Shown: one piece after another, positions 7,935 through 15,091 of the stretch | Layout: every line of letters starts with the position of its first letter | How positions within the stretch are numbered: position 1 is the first letter of the stretch | Source of the DNA: DAOTYH01 sp034435015 | GTDB lineage: Bacteria > Chloroflexota > Anaerolineae > Aggregatilineales > UBA3940 | Length of the DNA: 25,324 bases | Assembly: GCA_034435015.1 (NCBI GenBank) | Contig: DAOTYH010000111.1 | Span: forward strand, 1-25,324 | Direction: 5' to 3' | The notes under the pieces: model-generated | What the model saw: the letters and a program-made list of their open reading frames with translations, nothing else | What the model was told of the DNA's origin: nothing | Databases searched by the model: none | Made by a program: the position numbers and the translations under genes

Positions 7935-7936
7935 CC

Positions 7937-8812
7937 ATGCCCTACACCGATGAGATTCAGGCTAAAGCCAGAGAACTACTGAGCAGGGGACAGACAGCCT
8001 GCGTGATTGGCTACGAGGCCGGCCCGCGGGGGCGTGTCCGTCCCGCATTCATCTACAGCCCTGATGACGCAGGACGATTGGTCTGGAATCGGGGCTGTAC
8101 CCACAACTTGACCACCTACTTGTGCCAGAAGCTTCGTCCGCATGGGCATAACGGCAGTAAGCCGGGGCGGGTAGCCATTGTGGTCAAGCCATGTGACAGC
8201 CGCGCCATCAATGTCCTGCTGGCCGAGAATCAGTTCTCACGCGATCAGGTTTATATCATCGGCGTCACCTGTGACGGCATCGTTGAAGGGGCCGGCTTCA
8301 AGAGCATTACCGAAGGCCCTCTTCAGAAGCGTTGCCAGCAGTGCAGTGAACATGTCCCCGTGATATATGACGTGCTGATCGGCCAACCTGCCCCTTCAGG
8401 TAAGACATCCGGAGAAGATAAGGACTTGGCCCGCCTTGAGGCCATGTCTCCTGTGGAGAGGGCTGAGTTCTGGCTCTCCCAGTTTGATCGTTGCATCCGC
8501 TGTTATGCCTGCCGTCAAGCTTGCCCGATGTGCAACTGCCCGACCTGCCTATATGAGCGCGATGACTCATTGTGGGTAGGTGCCGGGATTCGGGTGGACG
8601 AGAAACGCACCTTCCATCTAGGGCGGGCGTATCATTTGGCAGGGCGCTGTGTGGGTTGCGACGAGTGTGAGAGGGTCTGCCCCATGCAGATTCCCATCGG
8701 CCTGCTCAACCGCAAACTAGCAAAAGAAATGCAGACGATGTTTGGTTTCCGGGCGGGAGTCGCGCCTGTCCCATCGCCTATCACCACTATTCTGAACGGG
8801 GAGGGTTCGTGA
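7937..8812 (+). CDS. Dicluster [4Fe-4S] subunit with FrhB-like domain (Flx module, FlxB/FlxC type)
   Basis: The 291-residue protein starts with a domain resembling the F420-hydrogenase/formate-dehydrogenase beta subunit family (KPCDSRAI at 84-91 is a typical motif). It ends in a ferredoxin region with Cys186, 189, 192, 196, 199, 201 and 204, then Cys238, 241, 244 and 248. It is probably an electron relay between the NADH-oxidising FlxA and the MvhD-like subunit. The gene starts two bases after flxD, with TAGGAGG upstream, and ends one base before the next gene. Gene order (D, this gene, next, A) would make it flxC, but the B and C names could be swapped. It is cytoplasmic; no membrane segment is seen. 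Confidence 0.82.
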   Translation: MPYTDEIQAKARELLSRGQTACVIGYEAGPRGRVRPAFIYSPDDAGRLVWNRGCTHNLTTYLCQKLRPHGHNGSKPGRVAIVVKPCDSRAINVLLAENQFSRDQVYIIGVTCDGIVEGAGFKSITEGPLQKRCQQCSEHVPVIYDVLIGQPAPSGKTSGEDKDLARLEAMSPVERAEFWLSQFDRCIRCYACRQACPMCNCPTCLYERDDSLWVGAGIRVDEKRTFHLGRAYHLAGRCVGCDECERVCPMQIPIGLLNRKLAKEMQTMFGFRAGVAPVPSPITTILNGEGS

Positions 8813-8813
8813 C

Positions 8814-9806
8814 ATGGACGTTATCACCTCCGGCGCTTTAGCCTCATGGCTCGACCGTCTGGCCGCCGAAAGTACACTCATCGCGCCGCGCAGTGTGGAA
8901 GGCGTCCTGCTATACCGGCCTGTCACCAGCAGTGCCGACATAGCCCGCGATTTCACCCGCCCGGTGCTGTCCATCAAAGAGTTTTTCTTCCCCGCCACTG
9001 AGCGTCTGCTGACGATCGAGAAAACCGGACAGACCATCACGCTTCAGCAGACACTGCCCGAAGGGAAGCAGGTCATCTTTGGCGTGCGTCCGTGCGATGC
9101 CCGCGGCATGAAGGTAATGGATGCACTCTTCATTGAGACGTCACCGGCAGACACCTATTACGCCAGCCGGCGGGAGAACACCACGCTGATCGGGTTGGCC
9201 TGTAAGGAAATGGGTGAATCTTGCTTCTGCACCAGCATCGGCGGCACGCCCGACGATCACCGCGATATGGACATCATGCTGACTGAAGTCGAAGGCGGCT
9301 ATGCTGTGCAGGCTGTTACCTCAAAAGGCAAGGCCCTGCTGGAAGGTGTGCCCCTGCAAGAACGCCCCGGCCATCTGCCCAAGCAGGTGATCACCGCCTC
9401 ATTCCCATTTCCAGAGACAGCGTATTGGCCTCTCCGATTCAACGATGCATACTGGGAGCAGATGTCAGAGCGATGCCTGAGTTGCCGCATCTGCGCTTAC
9501 GTCTGCCCGACCTGCCGCTGTTTTGACATCCGTGATGAGCCGTTGGCTGTTGGGAAAGATCAGTACGAACGCATCCGTTGCTGGGATAGCTGTGCAGGCG
9601 AGGCCTACCGCCGTATTGCGGGCGGGCACAATCCCCGCGCCGCCAAGGGACAACGTTTGCGCAACCGCTTCTTCTGCAAGTTCTACTACTATCCGCAACA
9701 ATACGGGCCGCTGGCCTGCACAGGCTGTGGGCGCTGTGTGGATGCCTGCCCGGTGAACATTGACATCACTGAAGTCATGTCTCATCTGGCGGAGGTTGAA
9801 GCATGA
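8814..9806 (+). CDS. Sulfhydrogenase beta/AsrA-like [4Fe-4S] subunit (Flx module, FlxB/FlxC type)
   Basis: The 330-residue protein resembles the beta subunit of sulfhydrogenase and subunit A of anaerobic sulfite reductase, which form an electron wire next to an FAD/NAD(P) subunit. Visible features are VRPCDARGM (91-99), a Cys-rich ACKEMGESCFCTS segment, RCLSCRICAYVCPTCRC near 220-236 and a C-terminal CTGCGRCVDACP. These would hold at least two [4Fe-4S] clusters. It overlaps the next gene by four bases (ATGA), the usual sign of translational coupling. In sulfhydrogenases this subunit is always paired with the homologue of the following gene, which supports a physical complex. The substrate side is NADH by context only. 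Confidence 0.85.
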   Translation: MDVITSGALASWLDRLAAESTLIAPRSVEGVLLYRPVTSSADIARDFTRPVLSIKEFFFPATERLLTIEKTGQTITLQQTLPEGKQVIFGVRPCDARGMKVMDALFIETSPADTYYASRRENTTLIGLACKEMGESCFCTSIGGTPDDHRDMDIMLTEVEGGYAVQAVTSKGKALLEGVPLQERPGHLPKQVITASFPFPETAYWPLRFNDAYWEQMSERCLSCRICAYVCPTCRCFDIRDEPLAVGKDQYERIRCWDSCAGEAYRRIAGGHNPRAAKGQRLRNRFFCKFYYYPQQYGPLACTGCGRCVDACPVNIDITEVMSHLAEVEA

Positions 9807-10648
9807 TAGACACCAACGGCAACAATCCCCTGATGCCATACCTCGGCAGGCTGGTCGAGGTCAAGGATATGGCCCCGGAGATCAAACTTTTCCGCGTTGA
9901 ACTGCTCAACGGCGGCCGGGAGGCTTTTGCCAGCTACAGGCCGGGGCAATTTGCCTTCGTATCCGCCTTTGGGATAGGCGAAGCGCCCTTTGGTCTGGCA
10001 TCTACTCCTCAGAGAGGAGGCACGCTTGAGTTTGCCGTCCAGCGGCTGGGGTCTGTAACTACCGGCTTGCACGAGCTGGGTGAAGGCGACATCGTGGGCG
10101 TGCGCGGCCCCATGGGCAACTGGTTTCCAATGGAAGCCTTCCGCCACAAGGACTTGCTTGTGCTGGGCGGCGGCATCGGCGGTGCCCCCCTCCGGCCTGT
10201 GATCCAGACCGTCCTTGACAACCGCCCTGATTACGGCCACCTGACCATCCTATGGGCGGCCCGTCACCCATCATTGTTGATCTTCCGGGATGAGTATGCT
10301 GTGTGGCGTGCCACTCCGGACACAGAGCTTCACTTGACAGTTGATCAGCCTGATCCGGATTGGGATCAGCATGTGGGCCTGATCACTGATCTGCTGGAGG
10401 AACTAGCTCCCTCGCCCAAAAACACGATTGCTATTACCTGCGGCCCGCCGATCATGATCTACTATGTGGATCAGGTACTCCGTAAGTTGGGGTTCGCACC
10501 GGAGCAGAGCTACGTGACGCTTGAGGCTCGAATGCATTGCGGCATTGGCAAGTGTGGGCGGTGCAATCTGGGCGACAAACTGATCTGCGTGGACGGCCCC
10601 GTCTTCTCTATGGCTGAGGCAGGCGATTTGCTGGAAAGCTTCCTCTAG
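9803..10648 (+). CDS. flxA: FAD/NAD(P)-binding oxidoreductase subunit FlxA (PyrK/AsrB-like)
   Basis: This 281-residue flavoprotein of the ferredoxin-NADP reductase superfamily is the likely entry site for electrons from NADH. It shows YRPGQF (45-50) and PFGLAS of the flavin domain, the dinucleotide loop LGGGIGGAP (121-129) and CGPPIM of the nicotinamide site. A C-terminal [2Fe-2S] motif has Cys246, 251, 254 and 262, as in dihydroorotate dehydrogenase electron-transfer subunits. The start overlaps the stop of the preceding gene. With flxD and the two dicluster subunits it completes the four-gene flxABCD set, here in reverse order (D, C/B, A). NADH versus NADPH preference is not visible with certainty; known Flx complexes use NADH. 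Confidence 0.88.
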   Translation: MIDTNGNNPLMPYLGRLVEVKDMAPEIKLFRVELLNGGREAFASYRPGQFAFVSAFGIGEAPFGLASTPQRGGTLEFAVQRLGSVTTGLHELGEGDIVGVRGPMGNWFPMEAFRHKDLLVLGGGIGGAPLRPVIQTVLDNRPDYGHLTILWAARHPSLLIFRDEYAVWRATPDTELHLTVDQPDPDWDQHVGLITDLLEELAPSPKNTIAITCGPPIMIYYVDQVLRKLGFAPEQSYVTLEARMHCGIGKCGRCNLGDKLICVDGPVFSMAEAGDLLESFL

Positions 10649-10690
10649 GCTTAAGATCATCAATAGGGTTTGTGTTCCCCCTCTCAGACA

Positions 10691-10715
10691 GGGACAGGCA
10701 TCCAAACCTGCCCCC
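10691..10715 (+). terminator. Weak hairpin between flxA and the next gene
   Basis: GGGACAGG and CCTGCCCC can pair around an 8-base loop with one A-C mismatch, and TTTT occurs 11 bases later. It may attenuate read-through in the 104-base gap after flxA, but it is not a convincing intrinsic terminator. Confidence 0.25.
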
Positions 10716-10752
10716 GTGTTCGCTTTTCTGCCTATGCGACAAGGAGTTGAAG

Positions 10753-12033
10753 ATGGCTGATTTGAGAGAACGGCTCAAGATCGCTGACAGCCAGTTGAAG
10801 GCCATCAACGATCTATTGCTTGACCCCCATAACGAGGCGATCACGGCGCTCCTTGACATCGTCGCCAAATACGGCACGCCGGAAGAGATCAATCGAAAGG
10901 CCCAGCAGGCCCGCCAGCTCGACAATCTGATGACCCGCCTCCGGGAGATCGATTCACCCTATGTGAAGGACATCGAATGGTTGATCCAGCAACGGGATGC
11001 GGGGGCCTTTATTTCTGTCAAAGAGTACCGGCGCAAGGTGCTGGGCGAGAAGGCCGACAGCATGACCTTCAACGAAGACTTCGCTGTTACGCTGGAGATC
11101 AGCGCCGCGCAGTACTTCCCGTGGCTGCGCTTAGAGGCAGAAAAAGCCATCGCTGGCGGCGAGCTGATGCCCGGACGTTACATCCGTGTGCGTAAGATGA
11201 AGGAGCAGGAAGCCGACAACGGAGACATCCTCGCTTTCGCGGCGGCCATGCAGGTATTCGGCGCCAGCTACGTTGAGACGCTGGACACCAAAGGCACCGA
11301 CGGCTCGAATGTCCACTTGGGCGGGCCGGCCACCATTACAGGTTATTTCGGCGGCGTCGGTCAGCCCAACGAGTACGCGCTTAAGTGGGTAGATGAGTTT
11401 CTCTACTATTACACCACTTATGGCATCCAGCAGGTGTTGAATATCAACCCCGGCACGGTCTTTCTCGGCTATATGCTTTACAAGCTGGGGATTAACAACG
11501 AGTTCAAGATTTCCGTCTTCATGGGAAACGACAACCCTTACGCCGCGCTGTGGACTCTGATAGGCGCTAAGCTGTTTGCCCGCGAAGACGGCACCAGCCC
11601 GTTGATCGGCTTCAACTGGAGCAACTCGGTGAACAACCGCACTATGGAGATTACAGCTCAATTCCGGAAGGCGCTGGGCTTTGAGGATGTGGTCAGGTTT
11701 GAGCATCACATCACGGAGACATGGCGGAGTATCGTCCGGCAACCCTACGACCGGCGTGATGAGCTAATTGAGCTGGCCGGCCATGTCAAAAACATCTCTG
11801 CCAAGCACGAGGGCGGCGACGTGGCCGTTGAGCAGGAAAGGGAGAGGCAGGGCAAGCACACCTCAGACATCTTGGATTACTTCCGCAACAAGGAAGACAT
11901 TATCGCCGAGGGTGACTGGGAAGCTGTGACCGAGAACTACCTCGCCAAGCATGATGCCCTCAACCACACTGCCCGTGCGCTGACCGAGCATGGCTTGTCA
12001 TTTATCGCCGCCCCCAAATTACATCACCGCTGA
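10753..12033 (+). CDS. Conserved-looking protein of unknown function, 426 residues, downstream of flxA
   Basis: I do not recognise this family. The frame has clean coding character and an AAGGAG ribosome site six bases before the ATG. The open frame reaches further upstream to 10672, but that part is unlikely to be translated. The N-terminal 120 residues are charged and probably helical. The middle holds glycine- and aromatic-rich stretches (LGGPATITGYFGGVG, INPGTVFLGYMLYKLG, GNDNPYAALW, FNWSNSVNNRT) that suggest a compact soluble enzyme with a ligand pocket. The last part is charged and helical. No signal peptide, membrane segment or Cys cluster is present; the Fe-S and flavin motifs of its neighbours are absent. 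Its place after the hdr-flx genes makes it a candidate partner or catalytic subunit of the complex, but the 104-base gap weakens that. Confidence 0.75.
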   Translation: MADLRERLKIADSQLKAINDLLLDPHNEAITALLDIVAKYGTPEEINRKAQQARQLDNLMTRLREIDSPYVKDIEWLIQQRDAGAFISVKEYRRKVLGEKADSMTFNEDFAVTLEISAAQYFPWLRLEAEKAIAGGELMPGRYIRVRKMKEQEADNGDILAFAAAMQVFGASYVETLDTKGTDGSNVHLGGPATITGYFGGVGQPNEYALKWVDEFLYYYTTYGIQQVLNINPGTVFLGYMLYKLGINNEFKISVFMGNDNPYAALWTLIGAKLFAREDGTSPLIGFNWSNSVNNRTMEITAQFRKALGFEDVVRFEHHITETWRSIVRQPYDRRDELIELAGHVKNISAKHEGGDVAVEQERERQGKHTSDILDYFRNKEDIIAEGDWEAVTENYLAKHDALNHTARALTEHGLSFIAAPKLHHR

Positions 12034-12044
12034 GAGGAGCAGAA

Positions 12045-12902
12045 ATGCGCTTGTTTCGTCGTCCGGTAGTTGGGTTGGCACTAGGAGGAGGGGGCGCACG
12101 CGGCCTGGCACATATCGGCGTGCTTAAGGTCTTCGAGCGCGAGGGTATTCCAGTAGACTGTTTGGCTGGTACCAGCATGGGCGGGATCATCGCCGCCGCT
12201 TATGCCGCAGGGCACTCTGCCGCCTCTCTGGAGGCTGAAGCGCTTAAACTCACTGACCCACGCCATATCTTCCGTTTGATGGATTTAGTCCCCCCGCGGC
12301 GCGGCCTGCTTGCCGGTGAGCGGGTGCACGCCTATCTTTCAGCTAAGCTGGGACATGAGGTCACCTTCGACAAACTACGCCGCCCGCTGGCCTTGACAGC
12401 AGTAGATGCTCTCTCTGGCAGGGAGATCGTGCTACGGGAAGGGATTGTAGTAGATGCCGTGAGAGCCACAATAGCCGTACCGGGCATCTTTGAACCAGTT
12501 GAGCAGGACGGCTGTCATCTGATTGATGGCGGTGTCTTAAACAACGTACCGGCAGATCGCGTCCGCGAGCTGGGTGCAGAGGTAGTGATCGCGGTAGATG
12601 TCAACATGGACCCTGACGATGCAGGTGTATGGGAAAAAGCGGCCCTGCCGGGCGCTATGATTGAACTGTGGCGGGCCATCTCAATTATGGTGGTGGCCCT
12701 GACTGAGGTCAAACTGCGTGAGGCCCAGCCGGATTTGGTCTTGCGCCCGTCTATTCCCGCTGGTGTGACAGCCTTCACAGGCCTAAACCGCGCACCGGAG
12801 ATCATCGCCACAGGGGAGGCGGCAACTGAGGCGGCTCTGCCGCTCCTGCGCGAGCTAATACGTCCCCGCCTTCACCTGAAGCGGACCCCCTTACCCGTTT
12901 AA
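12045..12902 (+). CDS. Patatin-like phospholipase (RssA/YchK family)
   Basis: This 285-residue lipid acyl hydrolase belongs to the bacterial patatin family. The oxyanion loop GGGGARGLAHIGVL lies near 14-27, the nucleophile elbow GTSMG has Ser44, and the second catalytic residue is Asp161 in DGGVLNNVP. No signal peptide or membrane span is seen, so action on membrane lipids from the cytoplasmic side is likely. The gene starts 11 bases after the unknown 426-residue gene with GAGAGGAG upstream, so the two are co-transcribed. A strong hairpin follows the stop. Family assignment is firm; substrate and any link to electron transfer are unknown. Confidence 0.9.
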   Translation: MRLFRRPVVGLALGGGGARGLAHIGVLKVFEREGIPVDCLAGTSMGGIIAAAYAAGHSAASLEAEALKLTDPRHIFRLMDLVPPRRGLLAGERVHAYLSAKLGHEVTFDKLRRPLALTAVDALSGREIVLREGIVVDAVRATIAVPGIFEPVEQDGCHLIDGGVLNNVPADRVRELGAEVVIAVDVNMDPDDAGVWEKAALPGAMIELWRAISIMVVALTEVKLREAQPDLVLRPSIPAGVTAFTGLNRAPEIIATGEAATEAALPLLRELIRPRLHLKRTPLPV

Positions 12903-12919
12903 CAGCCCGCCGAATCGAA

Positions 12920-12945
12920 GGGGCGGGGACAAACACCCCCGCCCC
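12920..12945. terminator. GC-rich hairpin between convergent operons
   Basis: GGGGCGGGG (12920-12928) and CCCCGCCCC (12937-12945) form a perfect nine-pair stem with an 8-base loop. It lies in the 51-base gap between the patatin stop and the stop of the minus-strand frame at 12954. There is no T-run on either strand, so it may act as a bidirectional or factor-aided terminator. Confidence 0.55.
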
Positions 12946-12953
12946 TGTCATGC

Positions 12954-14255
12954 TCACGGACCAACAGCAAAGACTTGTACCCCGATCTGAAGGTCGAGGG
13001 TCTCTGCTTCTTGTGCCAGCGCCGCCATGGTGCTCTCGATGCGCACCGCCTCTAGTTGGGGAACAAGGGGCGTTACCTCGTCCAGCGTGTCTGAAGAGGC
13101 TACACGTCTCGCCAGCCGCACACTGTCTTCAAGCACTTGCAACAACTCTTCCGAGCGCCGGATAACCTCATCAGCCGCCGCCTGAACAGCCGCATCTACC
13201 CCCGGCACAGAGGCGGCGGTACGAGCCGCATCTATCAGAATCAGCAGGTACACACGCAACCCTACATCATCACCAGGGTTCTCGGCGAGGCCATTGCCAT
13301 TCCAATCCCCATATTCCTGACCTTCACGCCCCACTGTGATATTGATCACATGTTCAGCGTGGGTTTTGCCCCTCTCCAACGACCCCATGCGGATACCATC
13401 GAGGGTAAAACCAAGATGGCTGTTATAGCTTTCAGCCTGCATCGAGATATGTTGGAGCAACGTCTCCCTCAGCAACTGACTACCCCATATATCCTGCATC
13501 AGCCGGATACGTTGGATCGCCTCCGGTGTCAGTTGACCTGCATACACAACCTGCACAGGCTCAGGCACTTCAGGGCCGGAAGCCGGCCTCAGGCTGAGAG
13601 CAAACCCGCTGTACTGGCTGAGGAGGCTTACCCCGCCGGGGTCAGTGAATGTAAATGCCGCTTGCCCTCCCTCTACCTCAACTGTGCCTAAATTGAGGGG
13701 AGCCTTGCCCGGTTCTGTCAGCCACGCCTCATAGACTTGTCCTTCCGGCGGAGGGGCTACATCTGTCAACATCACGGACAGGGACTCATCTTGAAACAGG
13801 GCGAAGCCGCGCGGCGTAGCAGTATCCACTGCCGGTATAGCAGTGCCCGCCGCGGCAGAGGGCTGAATCGTGGCAGTGCCGGCAACCTCTGCAACAGGGC
13901 CGGCAGTCGTTGCCACTTCTGTTTCTTCAGCCGCCCCAACAGGAAGCGGGCCGGTGACCGGTTGTGCATTTCTCTCTCTCAACACAACTGCCAGCACGAC
14001 CATACTGACTACCAGCGCCAGCAGGCCAATACCGGCCACAATCCACATCGGGTTAAAGCCGGAATGCATGACAGCAGTCTGTGTTCCCTGCTTGGCAGGG
14101 AGGGGTGTTTCTGCCGCCCCGGCTGAGGCAAGTTGTATCGTTTGCGAGTCAGTGGAGCGTGCCAATGGAGGCGGCCCGGCATAAGAGTCTTCGAGTCCCT
14201 CGCCGGCAGGCCCCCCCCATGCCAAGCGCCATCCCCAGCGCACGGGCAAAGTCAC
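12954..14255 (-). CDS. Membrane-anchored RskA-like C-terminal part of a Ser/Thr kinase, out of frame with the kinase
   Basis: This frame begins inside the kinase gene in another register (a GTG at 14255) and has no convincing start of its own. Read from about 14210 it continues naturally from the kinase domain: a Pro/Ala/Ser-rich linker, one membrane span (WIVAGIGLLALVVSMVVLAVV, near 71-91), then an extracytoplasmic part. The region from FALFQDESLSVML to LSLRPASGPE resembles the RskA anti-sigma C-terminal fold, which is common in such receptors. A charged segment YGDWNGNGLAENPGDD has calcium-loop-like spacing. The last 90 residues look helical. I infer that it is the sensor half of one kinase gene, separated by a one-base frame change at a G8 tract. 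Confidence 0.7.
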   Translation of the reverse strand: MTLPVRWGWRLAWGGPAGEGLEDSYAGPPPLARSTDSQTIQLASAGAAETPLPAKQGTQTAVMHSGFNPMWIVAGIGLLALVVSMVVLAVVLRERNAQPVTGPLPVGAAEETEVATTAGPVAEVAGTATIQPSAAAGTAIPAVDTATPRGFALFQDESLSVMLTDVAPPPEGQVYEAWLTEPGKAPLNLGTVEVEGGQAAFTFTDPGGVSLLSQYSGFALSLRPASGPEVPEPVQVVYAGQLTPEAIQRIRLMQDIWGSQLLRETLLQHISMQAESYNSHLGFTLDGIRMGSLERGKTHAEHVINITVGREGQEYGDWNGNGLAENPGDDVGLRVYLLILIDAARTAASVPGVDAAVQAAADEVIRRSEELLQVLEDSVRLARRVASSDTLDEVTPLVPQLEAVRIESTMAALAQEAETLDLQIGVQVFAVGP

Positions 14256-15078
14256 CTGCCTTCTGGAAGCGTTCAGCCGGACTTTTCGCCAGTGCCCGAT
14301 CCACTACAGCCTGAAGTTCCCGGCTGGCATTCGGCAAAGGAGGCGGCGGTTGGGTGAGATGCTGGACAAGAATCGAAGCCTGCGAGTCGCCGTCGAATGG
14401 CAAAACGCCTGACAGCATCTCGTAAACCATGATCCCCAGCGAATATATGTCTGAACGGGTATCAACTGCTTCGCCACGCACCTGCTCGGGACTCATATAG
14501 GCAGGAGTACCGATGATCGTGCCAGAGGCAGTCTGGGCTTCGGCGTTTGCCATCCGCGCCACTCCGAAATCAGTCAGCACAGGCTCGACATCAGCGAGGA
14601 GCGGCGCCGTCGGATCAATAGGACCCGACTCGCGGCGCAACATCACATTGGCAGGTTTCACATCCCGATGAACTACCCCGCGTGAATGGGCATAATCGAG
14701 GGCTGAGGCAAGCGCCGTAACCAGACGAGCTGTCGTCTCCGGCGGCAGGATGCCCCCTTGACGGCGCACCATCCCAAGGTAATCCTTCAGGGAAGGGCCT
14801 TCCAGTAACTCCATAACGATGTAAGGGCGGTCGCCAGCCACATCGAAGTCGAATACCTGCACAATGTTAGGGTGACGCATGGAGGCCACTGCCTGTGCTT
14901 CTGATCGGAAGCGGCTGAGTAACATATTGTCCTCAGACAGGTGTGCATGCAGGATTTTGATGGCTACAGGTCGGTTGAGGGTAGTATGTCTCCCTAGATA
15001 GACCTCAGCCATTCCTCCGCGCCCTAACAGTTTCTGTACCTCAACCTTGGAGATGGTGCGCCCTACCCACTCTGACAT
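14149..15078 (-). CDS. Eukaryotic-like Ser/Thr protein kinase (PknB type), frame broken at a G8 tract
   Basis: The catalytic domain is complete: glycine loop GRGGMAEV (19-26), Lys41 in VAIK, Glu60, catalytic loop HRDVKPAN (137-144, Asp139), DFG (170-172) and the TPAYMSPE activation segment end. After residue 290 the frame runs through eight G residues (14211-14218 on the plus strand read as C) and ends in an arginine-rich tail unlike any kinase linker. Removing one G joins it exactly to the frame that encodes the linker, membrane span and outer domain. AAAGGAA precedes the start. The gene follows oxidase subunit I by 13 bases, so it is the last member of the oxidase operon. The break may be a sequencing error, a phase-variable tract or +1 slippage. 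Confidence 0.85.
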   Translation of the reverse strand: MSEWVGRTISKVEVQKLLGRGGMAEVYLGRHTTLNRPVAIKILHAHLSEDNMLLSRFRSEAQAVASMRHPNIVQVFDFDVAGDRPYIVMELLEGPSLKDYLGMVRRQGGILPPETTARLVTALASALDYAHSRGVVHRDVKPANVMLRRESGPIDPTAPLLADVEPVLTDFGVARMANAEAQTASGTIIGTPAYMSPEQVRGEAVDTRSDIYSLGIMVYEMLSGVLPFDGDSQASILVQHLTQPPPPLPNASRELQAVVDRALAKSPAERFQKAGDFARALGMALGMGGACRRGTRRLLCRAASIGTLH

Positions 15079-15091
15079 TCGATACGTTCCT

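Noticed and set aside
13137..14357. Plus-strand open frames opposite the kinase and its sensor domain
   Set aside because: They have atypical composition and no domain, and the minus-strand protein has recognisable kinase, membrane and RskA-like features.
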